Assembly (NCBI GenBank): GCA_003457065.1 | Contig: DMJQ01000035.1 | Span: forward strand, 1 to 5,977 | Direction of reading: 5' to 3' | DNA: 5,977 nt | DNA from: Clostridiales bacterium | Lineage (GTDB): Bacteria; Bacillota; Clostridia; Tissierellales; Sedimentibacteraceae | Part shown: one piece after another, positions 1 through 5,977 of the stretch | Position numbering within the stretch: the first letter of the stretch is position 1 | Layout of the letters: every line of letters starts with the position of its first letter | Made by a program: the position numbers and the translations under genes | Notes under the pieces: generated by a model | The model's input: the letters and a program-made list of their open reading frames with translations, nothing else | Told to the model about the DNA's origin: nothing | Database searches by the model: none

Positions 1-110
1 TTTTTTTTTTTATTTAAAAAATTTTTTTTTTTTTAATAAAAAAAAATAAAAAAAATATATATTTTTTTTTTATTATATAAAAAAAAAATTTTTTATTTTT
101 TTATAAATAT
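1..110. other. 110-bp block of pure A/T
   Basis: No G or C occurs from base 1 to base 110; the first G is at 111. The block is made of alternating homopolymer runs, for example T at 22-34, A at 38-46 and 48-55, T at 62-71, A at 79-88 and T at 96-102. It contains no credible reading frame. It lies directly upstream of the csp promoter, so it could act as an UP-element-like or intrinsically bent region, or it could include the U-tract of a terminator from a gene further left. Because it sits at the window edge and is mostly homopolymer, a contig-end or sequencing artefact is also possible. Confidence 0.75.
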
Positions 111-113
111 GTA

Positions 114-142
114 TTGCAATTTAAACAAAAAGCTGTTACAAT
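114..142 (+). promoter_or_regulatory. Probable sigma-A promoter of the cold-shock gene
   Basis: A -35-like TTGCAA (114-119, 4 of 6 consensus positions) is separated by 17 nt from a -10 TACAAT (137-142, 5 of 6). The -10 carries a TGT extension at 134-136, making it an extended -10. Transcription would start near 149, giving a 5' leader of only about 29 nt. That is far shorter than the long cold-responsive leader of E. coli cspA. A second TACAAT at 143-148 is a weaker alternative because its -35 spacing is too long. Confidence 0.7.
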
Positions 143-177
143 ACAATTATCTTTTTTAATATCGGAGGATTTTTTTA

Positions 178-378
178 ATGAAAACAGGCACAGTTAAATG
201 GTTTGATTCTAAAAAGGGATTTGGTTTTATTTCCTGTGATGACGGCAAAGATGTGTTCGTACACTTTTCTGCAATCGTTTCAGATGGCTTCAAAACACTT
301 GAAGAAGGTCAGAAAGTAAATTTTGATATAGTTGACGGTCAAAAAGGGCCTCAGGCTAGCAACGTTACTGTAGCATAA
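178..378 (+). CDS. csp: CspA-family cold-shock protein
   Basis: This 66-residue protein is a single cold-shock domain (five-stranded OB fold) that binds single-stranded RNA and DNA. The family acts in the cytoplasm as RNA chaperones that melt mRNA structure. The sequence shows the full family pattern: the N-terminal [15 protein letters not shown] block with RNP1 (KGFGFI, residues 13-18), RNP2 (VFVHF, 26-30), and the C-terminal GPQASNV segment (57-63). The length matches the usual 65-70 residues. The start is supported by GGAGG at 164-168, 9 nt before the ATG. The gene is monocistronic, with its own promoter and terminator, and converges on the nucleoside operon without an evident functional link. 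The short leader gives no sign of cold-shock thermosensor control, so it may be a constitutive or growth-phase Csp. Which paralogue (A, B, C and so on) cannot be told from the sequence. Confidence 0.97.
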   Translation: MKTGTVKWFDSKKGFGFISCDDGKDVFVHFSAIVSDGFKTLEEGQKVNFDIVDGQKGPQASNVTVA

Positions 379-453
379 TTAGTGTTTTAAGAAATAATAA
401 TTAATATAGATATAGCAATTACTTATATTAAATATTGGTTTCAAGGAGACGTG

Positions 454-481
454 AGAAGAACTGCTGATAGTAGTTCTTTTT
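454..481 (+). terminator. Intrinsic terminator of the cold-shock gene
   Basis: AAGAACTGCT (456-465) pairs with AGTAGTTCTT (469-478) around a GAT loop. The 10-bp stem has one G-U pair and can be extended outward by an A-U and a G-U pair to 454. It runs straight into TTTTT (477-481). On the opposite strand the stem is followed by CTCACG, so it should work only rightward. It lies about 75 nt after the csp stop codon. Confidence 0.85.
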
Positions 482-489
482 CATTTTAT

Positions 490-534
490 AAAAAGACATG
501 AAAAAAATTGGCATTGTGCCAATTTTTTCATGTC
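490..534 (-). terminator. Intrinsic terminator of the nucleoside operon
   Basis: A near-perfect inverted repeat (495-513 with 517-534) has a 3-nt loop and an 18-bp stem interrupted by one unpaired base. Read on the - strand it is followed by TTTTT (494-490), and it begins 15 nt after the ribokinase stop codon. The inner TTGGCA/TGCCAA core is flanked by T runs on both strands (523-528 on +, 507-501 on -). It may therefore also stop rightward transcription that passes the csp terminator. Confidence 0.85.
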
Positions 535-549
535 CATACTGCAAGTGAA

Positions 550-1428
550 TTAATTGTTCTTCAATTGTTCCAGTGTCGGCATACCGCTTTGCGCTCCAAG
601 TTTGGTAATCGCATATGCCGCCGCTTTATTTGCAAATCTTATAGCTTCCTCCAGAACGCTGCCATTTACCAGTGCAGCTGCCAGTGCTCCGCAGAATGTA
701 TCTCCCGCACCTGTTGTATCCACCACTTCAACTTTATTTGACGGAATAAGTTTCATTTCATTTCCGTCGAAGTATTTAACTCCTTTTGAACCCAGTGTCA
801 CGATTAATTTATTTGGATATTTTTTCATTTCTTCTTCCGTGTCACAGTTTTTTCCTAAAATTATCTTAAGCTCATGTTCATTTGGTGTGATGTATGAGGC
901 ACTCTCTATGGCTGACTGGCTGAGCTCAACCGCAGGTGCCGGATTTAAAAGAACCTTGACATTGTTCTTTTTGCAAAGCTCCAATACGTATTCAACGGTC
1001 TCCAACGGTATTTCAAGCTGCATCAAAACCATATCCGCAGACAATATTACTTCTTTGTACTTATCTATTACATCTCTGTTGGCCTCATAGTTTGCACCTG
1101 GTATAACTATTATACTGTTGTCATTTTCCGCCACAATAATATTTGCAACTCCGGTAGGAACACCGTTTACAATGTCTATGCAGTCAGTGCCCACGTTAAC
1201 GGACTTCAAATTGTCTATCGAAAATTCTCCGTTTGAGTCAGAGCCTACACAACCTATCATTACACTTTCCGCACCTAACTTGCCGGCTGCTACAGCCTGA
1301 TTGGCTCCCTTGCCGCCAGGTATAAGCGAAAACGAATTTCCGAGAACCGTTTCTCCTGCCTTCGGTCTTTTTTCCGAAGTAAATACCATGTCTACATTGA
1401 TAGAACCAACAACTACTACTTTTCCCAT
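550..1428 (-). CDS. rbsK: Ribokinase (PfkB family)
   Basis: This 292-residue cytosolic kinase phosphorylates D-ribose to ribose-5-phosphate with ATP. Visible family signatures are the N-terminal GSINVDM substrate motif (8-14), GGKGANQA (38-45), NPAP (162-165), TPNE (181-184), TLGSKG (211-216), and the PfkB signature DTTGAGDTFCGALA (237-250) with catalytic Asp243. The C-terminal GAQSGMPT (278-285) fits true ribokinases, whose monovalent-cation site is in this region. Length is normal. The frame stays open upstream to 1545, but the extra 39 residues have no family resemblance and overlap the hydrolase gene. The start at 1428 has AAGGAGG 5 nt upstream and begins with the canonical MGKVVVVGSINVDM. 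It is the last gene of the operon, where it would capture ribose released by the hydrolase. Another PfkB sugar or nucleoside kinase is possible but less likely given the motifs and context. Confidence 0.96.
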   Translation of the reverse strand: MGKVVVVGSINVDMVFTSEKRPKAGETVLGNSFSLIPGGKGANQAVAAGKLGAESVMIGCVGSDSNGEFSIDNLKSVNVGTDCIDIVNGVPTGVANIIVAENDNSIIVIPGANYEANRDVIDKYKEVILSADMVLMQLEIPLETVEYVLELCKKNNVKVLLNPAPAVELSQSAIESASYITPNEHELKIILGKNCDTEEEMKKYPNKLIVTLGSKGVKYFDGNEMKLIPSNKVEVVDTTGAGDTFCGALAAALVNGSVLEEAIRFANKAAAYAITKLGAQSGMPTLEQLKNN

Positions 1429-1433
1429 GCTTT

Positions 1434-1440
1434 CCTCCTT
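1434..1440 (-). promoter_or_regulatory. RBS fixing the ribokinase start
   Basis: AAGGAGG lies 5 nt before the ATG at 1428. It selects the internal start over the longer open frame reaching back to 1545. Confidence 0.9.
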
Positions 1441-1441
1441 T

Positions 1442-1472
1442 AAAAAAAGGGAGCGACAGCCGCCGCCACCCC
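1442..1472 (-). terminator. Possible weak intrinsic terminator or attenuator before rbsK
   Basis: On the - strand a GC-rich segment can fold as GGGG (1472-1469), a TG bulge, GCG (1466-1464), an 8-nt loop, CGC (1455-1453), then TCCC (1452-1449). Seven T residues (1448-1442) follow. The stem is only about 7 bp with a bulge and one G-U pair, so it would be leaky. It sits between the hydrolase stop and the ribokinase RBS, where partial termination would lower rbsK relative to upstream genes. It could instead be a processing or stability element, or have no function. Confidence 0.4.
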
Positions 1473-1474
1473 AC

Positions 1475-2419
1475 CTATTTGTAAACTTCATCAAGTTTAT
1501 ATAAATTCTCCAGCAATATTTCCCTGAATTTCTCCATTTCCACATCCACTAAAACTTTCGGATATGTTTCATCGTAATTAATCCAGTCTCTTACGTCAGC
1601 AACAGTATTTCCTCTGTTCATTCCTTCGGAGCAGTCCACAACCACATCCATGTGTCTGAATTTATAAAGCTCAGGATGAACTAAGTACATTATTGCACAC
1701 GCATCATGAATCGGAGTGAATGTTCCTTCCTTCACATGGTCGCCTTTAAAATAGAAATTCAAAATTTCTCCACACATCTTTGTAATTTTGCCTGAACTTT
1801 TCAACAAGTGATCAACATCTTCCCTGTACAGTCCCGTAGAATGTGTTACATTTAAACCGCTCATGACTATTGAAAGCTTTGAATCAAACACTATTCTTGC
1901 CGCTTCGGGATCAGCCCATACATTAAATTCTGCGGAAGGTGTTACATTTCCTCCGTCGGTTGATCCTCCCATTATTGAAAGAAGCTCTATTTTTTCCATA
2001 ACTTCAGGGAATGTCTTAATAAGCAGTGCAAGATTTGTCAGCGGACCCACAGGAACCAGTGTTACTTTTTCTTCTGACGCCATTATGGTATCTCTTAAAA
2101 AAGTTATCGCATTGTCTGAATATATTTCCTTCGTGTGAGGAAACTGGTAGTCTCCAACTCCGTTTTCACCATGCACACCGCTGGCAGGCTTTTTTTCACG
2201 AACTAACGGTCTGCTGACGCCTTTGGCAATTTTTATATCCTTGTTCAGGAATGACATTAAGCCCGTCGCATTATCTGTTACTTTTTCTATTGTCTGATTT
2301 CCCGCAACCGTCGTAATGCCAAGAATATTAAAATTCTCTTCATTTGCAAAGGCAAAGCAAAGCGCGACAATATCGTCTATGCCCGGATCACAATCTATTA
2401 TAATGTTTCTTTTCTTCAT
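1475..2419 (-). CDS. Nucleoside hydrolase (inosine/uridine-preferring family)
   Basis: This 314-residue, Ca2+-dependent cytosolic N-ribohydrolase splits ribonucleosides into free base and ribose. The family hallmark DCDPGIDD is at residues 9-16 (Asp9, Asp11, Asp15 and Asp16 form the Ca2+/ribose site). Further family elements are VAGN with Asn41, GVHGENG (81-87), EFNVWADPEAA (164-174), NVTH (190-193), and His238-Asp239 in IHDACAI, the expected general-acid His and Ca2+ ligand. Length is typical of RihA/RihB/IunH proteins. The frame is open back to 2503, but MKKRNIIIDCDPG is the family N-terminus and has GGAGG 4 nt upstream, so 2419 is the start. It lies between the transporter genes and ribokinase, consistent with cleaving imported nucleosides. 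Purine versus pyrimidine preference cannot be decided from sequence alone. Confidence 0.95.
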   Translation of the reverse strand: MKKRNIIIDCDPGIDDIVALCFAFANEENFNILGITTVAGNQTIEKVTDNATGLMSFLNKDIKIAKGVSRPLVREKKPASGVHGENGVGDYQFPHTKEIYSDNAITFLRDTIMASEEKVTLVPVGPLTNLALLIKTFPEVMEKIELLSIMGGSTDGGNVTPSAEFNVWADPEAARIVFDSKLSIVMSGLNVTHSTGLYREDVDHLLKSSGKITKMCGEILNFYFKGDHVKEGTFTPIHDACAIMYLVHPELYKFRHMDVVVDCSEGMNRGNTVADVRDWINYDETYPKVLVDVEMEKFREILLENLYKLDEVYK

Positions 2420-2513
2420 CTTTCCTCCATCAATCATTGGCAATAAACATAGCGGCCGACAGCAAATGCTCGTCCCATTCTTATCAGCTGCATATGCCTC
2501 CAATTAACCGTTT
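2420..2513 (-). other. 94-nt spacer between permease and hydrolase genes
   Basis: This is the longest gap inside the operon. It has no convincing promoter and no terminator with a T-tract. It holds a 19-codon ORF (2493..2434, ATG to TGA) with GGAGG at 2497-2501, only 3 nt before the ATG, which is closer than usual. It also holds a GC-rich patch around the CGGCCG palindrome. The hydrolase frame is open through the spacer but without family homology. Confidence 0.5.
2424..2428 (-). promoter_or_regulatory. RBS fixing the nucleoside hydrolase start
   Basis: GGAGG followed by AAAG precedes the ATG at 2419. The same GGAGGAAAG string precedes the ribokinase start (with one extra C), so the two enzyme genes have nearly identical initiation regions. 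Confidence 0.85.
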
Positions 2514-3434
2514 CTATTTTCCGCTCAATCTTTCTCTTTTCTTCATTCTTCTGTAGCTGTAAATTCCAAGTCCTACAATTGTGGTAATGTAAGGAATCAT
2601 CTGTATCAATTCGTACGGCCACGCACCCAGCTGCAATATGTTTGATAAGGCTGAAGCCGCTCCGAATAAAAGTGAAACCAGAAATGCACCTATTGGCGTA
2701 TTTCCGCCCATGGAGCTTGCCGCAAGAGCGATGAAACCCCTGCCGGCACTCATGCCTGTGGTGAAGTTTTTCATGTAGCCTCCTGAAAGGAAGAAACCTC
2801 CCATGGATGCAAAAATACCGCTTAATACCAATGCAATATATTGAACTTTTTTAGAACTGATACCTACCGATTCAGCAGCGTTCTTATTTTCTCCCACGGC
2901 TCTTATTCTGAGGCCAAGAGGAGTTTTGTATAAAAATATATGAAATCCCACAACCATAAGCAGTGAAACATATGTCAGTATGTTCTGGTTAGAAATAACC
3001 GCACCAAAGTACGGAATATTTTCTATCAACGGCATGCTTATCTTTGGAAGAGCCACGGATGGCACCGAAGTTGAAACACCTCTGTCCCCTGACACTGCCA
3101 GAAGAATAAGCACGGTTGCACCGTTGGCTATAAGATTTATGGCTATTGCCGCAAGAATTTCGTCGGTTTTAAGCCTCAGCACGAAAAATGCCAGCAAGAG
3201 TCCTATGACGCCGCCTACTGCCATCGTAAGGAGCAAACCAATCCATCCGCTCTGAAATGCCGCAGAAAACAGCACTCCGAATAGTGCGGAAAATAACATT
3301 ATACCTTCAAGAGCCATATTTGTAATGCCGGATTTTGAAGCTATTGCCGAAGCCATCGCAGCAAACAGTATAGGTGTTGTGGATCTGAGCGCCGCATTTA
3401 AAAATTCCGGTGAAAAAAGAGCATCTATTATCAT
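2514..3434 (-). CDS. nupQ: Nucleoside ABC transporter permease (NupQ/YufQ-like)
   Basis: This 306-residue integral membrane protein is one of two permeases of a BMP-type nucleoside importer (BPD_transp_2 family, as in B. subtilis NupNOPQ and Lactococcus BmpA-NupABC). About eight to nine hydrophobic segments are visible, for example around 20-33, 44-60, 65-86, 93-114, 152-169, 198-219, 232-262 and 275-294. Family motifs include SGITNMALEGIML (35-47), the cytoplasmic coupling segment RAVGENKNAAESVGI (178-192), and TTGMSAGRGFIALAA (225-239). A basic C-terminus (YRRMKKRERLSGK) fits a cytoplasmic tail. Its ATG shares one base with the stop of the preceding permease gene, with AAGGAGG 7 nt upstream, so translation is probably coupled. 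Specificity comes mainly from the binding protein, which is not in view; nucleosides are inferred from family and from the downstream hydrolase and ribokinase. Confidence 0.93.
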   Translation of the reverse strand: MIIDALFSPEFLNAALRSTTPILFAAMASAIASKSGITNMALEGIMLFSALFGVLFSAAFQSGWIGLLLTMAVGGVIGLLLAFFVLRLKTDEILAAIAINLIANGATVLILLAVSGDRGVSTSVPSVALPKISMPLIENIPYFGAVISNQNILTYVSLLMVVGFHIFLYKTPLGLRIRAVGENKNAAESVGISSKKVQYIALVLSGIFASMGGFFLSGGYMKNFTTGMSAGRGFIALAASSMGGNTPIGAFLVSLLFGAASALSNILQLGAWPYELIQMIPYITTIVGLGIYSYRRMKKRERLSGK

Positions 3435-4504
3435 TATTCGGCCTCCTTAACATTGCCTAAAGCAGCCTTGGCTTCTTTAGCTATCATTTTGTGTTTATAC
3501 TTACTTAAGAACTGCTCGGCTACAACCAGCAGTATTATGATACCCTGAGTCACTGTAACTATTTCTGTAGGCACATTTGCGGTAATTGACATCTTAGATG
3601 CACCCGTCCTCAGATATGCCAGGAAGAATGCCGCAAAAGGCACGTACAGCGGGTTCTTTTTAGCCAGTGTTGTAATTATGATGGCATCCCATCCGTAGCC
3701 CAGAGATGAAGTCCATGAGAAGCGGTTGTACATTCCGAGAATTTCAACTCCTCCTCCGATACCGAATATGAATCCTCCCAAAAGCTGCGATATTAAAGTA
3801 ACATTTAAAACATTGATTCCTGAATATTTTGCAAAGTTAGCATTTTCACCCGTAACACGAATTTCATAACCTATCTTTGTCTTGTACAGGAACACATATC
3901 CAAAAACCCCAACCGCCAGTGCTATAAATAATCCGGCATGAATTCTCGTTCCGGCAAATATGGCTTTAAGCTGAGTATCAGCCGGTATGGCATACGAAAC
4001 AACTGCTCCGGCACCTGGATCTCTAAGAAAGTAACTTAATATGTAGGAAGCAAAGAATGTCACAACATAGTTCATCATCAGTGATGAAACAAGAACATCC
4101 GAATCCGTTTTAATCTTCATTACCGCCGGAACCGCCGTTATCAGCGATCCGAAAAACCCTGCCATCAATATGCATACGATCGGGCTTATAACTGCAGGAA
4201 GTGCAGTATTTATGGCGATATAAGTCGCAACAAGTCCTCCTATGTGGAATGAACCTTCGCCTGCCAGGTTTATCTCGTTGGCAGCAAACATGATGCTTAC
4301 TCCAACACCCGTAAATATTAACGGAATCATTGCTTCAATAACGTTACCGAAACGCCTTGTGCTTTTCAACGGTCCCGTAAGCAGTTCAAGAATAGCCTTC
4401 ACAGGCTCATCTGTTGTAACAAAAATTATTATGAATGAAATTAATAAAGCAATACCAATGGATAATACAGTTCGCAAAATATCATATTTTTTATTGCTGT
4501 TCAT
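3434..4504 (-). CDS. nupP: Nucleoside ABC transporter permease (NupP/YufP-like)
   Basis: This 356-residue membrane protein is the partner permease of the NupQ-like protein. After a short polar N-terminus it shows a first membrane helix at about 11-30, then hydrophobic stretches near 55-75, 88-128, 138-160, 190-207, 233-257, 272-298 and 313-332, and a basic, Ala/Lys-rich cytoplasmic tail. IGYEIRVTGENANFAKYSGI (211-230) is the expected cytoplasmic coupling loop that contacts the ATPase. The conserved early loop reads INLAGEGSFHIGG (78-90), where relatives I recall have FNIGAEGQ, so this copy is somewhat divergent. The ATG lies inside the end of the ATPase gene (14-nt overlap), and its GGAGGG site 8 nt upstream is also within that coding sequence. 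The family is clear; the substrate is inferred from context. Confidence 0.92.
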   Translation of the reverse strand: MNSNKKYDILRTVLSIGIALLISFIIIFVTTDEPVKAILELLTGPLKSTRRFGNVIEAMIPLIFTGVGVSIMFAANEINLAGEGSFHIGGLVATYIAINTALPAVISPIVCILMAGFFGSLITAVPAVMKIKTDSDVLVSSLMMNYVVTFFASYILSYFLRDPGAGAVVSYAIPADTQLKAIFAGTRIHAGLFIALAVGVFGYVFLYKTKIGYEIRVTGENANFAKYSGINVLNVTLISQLLGGFIFGIGGGVEILGMYNRFSWTSSLGYGWDAIIITTLAKKNPLYVPFAAFFLAYLRTGASKMSITANVPTEIVTVTQGIIILLVVAEQFLSKYKHKMIAKEAKAALGNVKEAE

Positions 4505-5977
4505 ATATTATTCCCTCCAATCTGTCGTCCTTTTTAATGCCCAGCATATACTTTCCTAATTCTTCTTCTGTAAGGTTCTTAACATCGCTGAAAACTCCCG
4601 CAAAGCTTCCTTTGTACATTACTGCAAGCCTGTCGCTAAGTTCAAAAACCTCGTTCAAATCCGCAGATATAAGAATAACCGCGCATCCGGCATCTCTGAA
4701 TTCGATGATCCTCTGTCTGATAAACGAAGCCGCACCCACGTCAATACCTCTTGTAGGCTGATTCGCTATTATTATTTTAGGGTCTGTCGAAAACTCTCTG
4801 GCAACAACAACCTTCTGTATGTTTCCTCCGGAGAGCATACCCACATTTTGTTTATATGACTTGCACTTAACCAGGTATTCTTTTATGAGTCCGTTTACCC
4901 TTGATTCGATTTTTTTCGTCTTCAGCATAAGTCTTCCTGAATAATCAGGGCTATCGTACTGATTGGAAAGAATATTATCCATTATATTCATATTTGATGC
5001 ACAGCCTAAGGTCATCCTGTCCTCGGGAATATGTGCAACCCCTAACTTTCTGATCCCGTAAATGCTGCTGTTTCTAATGTCCTTATCAAATATTTTAATT
5101 TCACCCGCATATTTTTTGGTAAGACCCGTCAAGGCTTCCACAAGATGTCCCTGGCCGTTGCCTTCCACACCGGCAATTCCGAAAATCTCGCCGGCTTTTA
5201 AATCAAACGAAAGATCGTTGACTCTTACCGTTCCTGTTGATCCTACAACCTTCAGGTTTCTTACCTTCATCACGGTTTCCTTCAATACTGCCGGCTTTTT
5301 GTCAAAAGACAGTACCACATCTCTTCCTACCATGAGCTTTGACATTTCCGATGTGGAAATATCGCTGACATTGTGAGTTCCCTTGCTCTTTCCGTTGCGC
5401 ATTATGGTCGCTCTGTCACAAATCGATTTGATTTCATCCAGCTTGTGAGAAATAAATATGATTGTATGTCCGTTTTCTTTTAATTTCTTCAGCTGCACAA
5501 ACAGCTCTTCTGTCTCCTGAGGAGTAAGTACCGCAGTCGGTTCATCCAGTATAAGAATATCGGCACCTCTGTAAAGAGCCTTCAATATTTCTACTTTTTG
5601 TTTTATTCCGACCGGAAGTTCTTCAACCCTCATTGTAACGTCAATGTCGAAATTGTATCTCTTAGCTAATTCATTTGATATTTCAACAGCTTTGTCCATA
5701 TCAACAAATATGCTGCTTTTTGGTTCCACCCCGAGCACAATATTTTCCGCAACTGTGAGAGAAGGTACGAGCATAAAGTGCTGGTGGACCATTCCTATGC
5801 CTTTTTTAATCGCATCCTGAGGAGATTTTAAATTTATTTCTTCCCCGTTCAGTATGATCTGGCCTTGTTCATGGTTTTCCAGTCCAAACAAAACCTTCAT
5901 CAGTGTACTTTTTCCTGCTCCGTTTTCCCCCAGCAAAGCATGTATTTCCCCTTTTTCAAGCTCCAATGTCACATCTT
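4491..5977 (-). CDS. nupO: Nucleoside ABC transporter ATPase (NupO/YufO-like), 5' end cut off
   Basis: This double-ATPase subunit powers the BMP-type nucleoside importer on the cytoplasmic membrane face. About 494 codons are present and the frame runs off the right edge. The GTG at 5972 is an internal Val (DVTLELEKGEIHALLG), so roughly 20-30 N-terminal residues are probably missing. Counting that Val as 1, domain 1 has Walker A GENGAGKST (15-23), Q-loop Gln64, a degenerate signature LPVGIKQK (119-126), Walker B ILILDEPTA (139-147) and switch His176. Domain 2 has a Walker A lacking Lys (GVEGNGQG, 268-275), a good signature LSGGNIQK (380-387), ANQPTRGIDVGA in place of the Walker B DEP (403-414), and ISADLNEV with Ala for the switch His (435-442). 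This asymmetry is, as far as I recall, normal for the family. The gene overlaps the next permease by 14 nt. A BMP lipoprotein gene is expected upstream, outside the window. Confidence 0.95.
   Translation of the reverse strand, partial: DVTLELEKGEIHALLGENGAGKSTLMKVLFGLENHEQGQIILNGEEINLKSPQDAIKKGIGMVHQHFMLVPSLTVAENIVLGVEPKSSIFVDMDKAVEISNELAKRYNFDIDVTMRVEELPVGIKQKVEILKALYRGADILILDEPTAVLTPQETEELFVQLKKLKENGHTIIFISHKLDEIKSICDRATIMRNGKSKGTHNVSDISTSEMSKLMVGRDVVLSFDKKPAVLKETVMKVRNLKVVGSTGTVRVNDLSFDLKAGEIFGIAGVEGNGQGHLVEALTGLTKKYAGEIKIFDKDIRNSSIYGIRKLGVAHIPEDRMTLGCASNMNIMDNILSNQYDSPDYSGRLMLKTKKIESRVNGLIKEYLVKCKSYKQNVGMLSGGNIQKVVVAREFSTDPKIIIANQPTRGIDVGAASFIRQRIIEFRDAGCAVILISADLNEVFELSDRLAVMYKGSFAGVFSDVKNLTEEELGKYMLGIKKDDRLEGIIYEQQ
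4513..4518 (-). promoter_or_regulatory. RBS for the first permease, inside the ATPase gene
   Basis: GGAGGG lies 8 nt before the permease ATG at 4504 and within the last codons of the ATPase gene. Together with the 14-nt overlap it points to coupled translation and fixes the permease start. Confidence 0.8.

Noticed and set aside
1..110. CRISPR array, tandem repeat or origin in the A/T block
   Set aside because: There is no regular repeat-spacer unit, no exact tandem period and no DnaA-box-like sequence, only irregular A and T runs.
444..501. A 16-codon frame starting at GTG 451 after AAGGAGAC, ending near the second hairpin
   Set aside because: The Shine-Dalgarno-like sequence is almost touching the GTG, and the frame runs through the csp terminator hairpin. 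It is best explained as terminator sequence.
554..1504. Long + strand reading frames opposite ribokinase, and similar frames opposite the other operon genes
   Set aside because: They are antisense shadows of clear, family-matched genes. They have no recognisable domains and no RBS worth noting.
1429..1545. N-terminal extension of ribokinase to a start at 1545
   Set aside because: It overlaps the hydrolase gene, has no family resemblance and would include the GC-rich spacer. The ATG at 1428 has a strong RBS and the canonical N-terminus.
2420..2503. N-terminal extension of the nucleoside hydrolase to a TTG start at 2503
   Set aside because: The extra 28 residues are unlike the family, whose proteins begin just before the Asp-rich motif, as the start at 2419 does.
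5970..5972. GTG at 5972 as the start of the ABC ATPase
   Set aside because: The frame stays open to the window edge, and the encoded DVTLELEKGEIHALLG is an internal stretch of the family normally preceded by about 20-30 residues. The true start lies outside the window.

Overview
The window looks like chromosomal DNA from a low-GC, Gram-positive-type anaerobe of the Bacillota (Clostridia/Tissierellia-like). The clues are AT-rich spacers, strong GGAGG ribosome binding sites before every gene whose start is inside the window, oligo-T intrinsic terminators, and a clostridial-style cold-shock protein. No gene here fixes the genus.

Left edge, + strand: the first 110 bases contain only A and T. They run into a good vegetative promoter (extended -10) and one small gene for a CspA-family cold-shock protein (178..378). 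This gene has its own intrinsic terminator at about 454..481.

Rest of the window, - strand: this is the distal part of one operon transcribed right to left. In transcription order it holds the ATPase of a BMP/Nup-type nucleoside ABC importer (cut by the right edge), two membrane permeases, an inosine/uridine-preferring-type nucleoside hydrolase, and ribokinase. The three transporter genes overlap (14 nt and 1 nt). The two enzyme genes follow after spacers of 94 and 46 nt, and the operon ends at a long hairpin terminator (490..534). The substrate-binding lipoprotein that such importers need is not in the window and is probably just upstream, beyond base 5977.

Together the genes suggest nucleoside scavenging for carbon and bases. 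The importer brings in nucleosides, the hydrolase splits them into free base and ribose, and ribokinase makes ribose-5-phosphate for the pentose phosphate pathway. No phosphoribosyltransferase or deaminase for the bases is visible here.

I do not see a novel system. The points worth a second look are the pure A/T block at the edge, the paired terminators between the convergent genes, a GC-rich terminator-like hairpin between hydrolase and ribokinase, the asymmetric ATPase, an unusual conserved loop in the first permease, and a 19-codon ORF in the 94-nt spacer.
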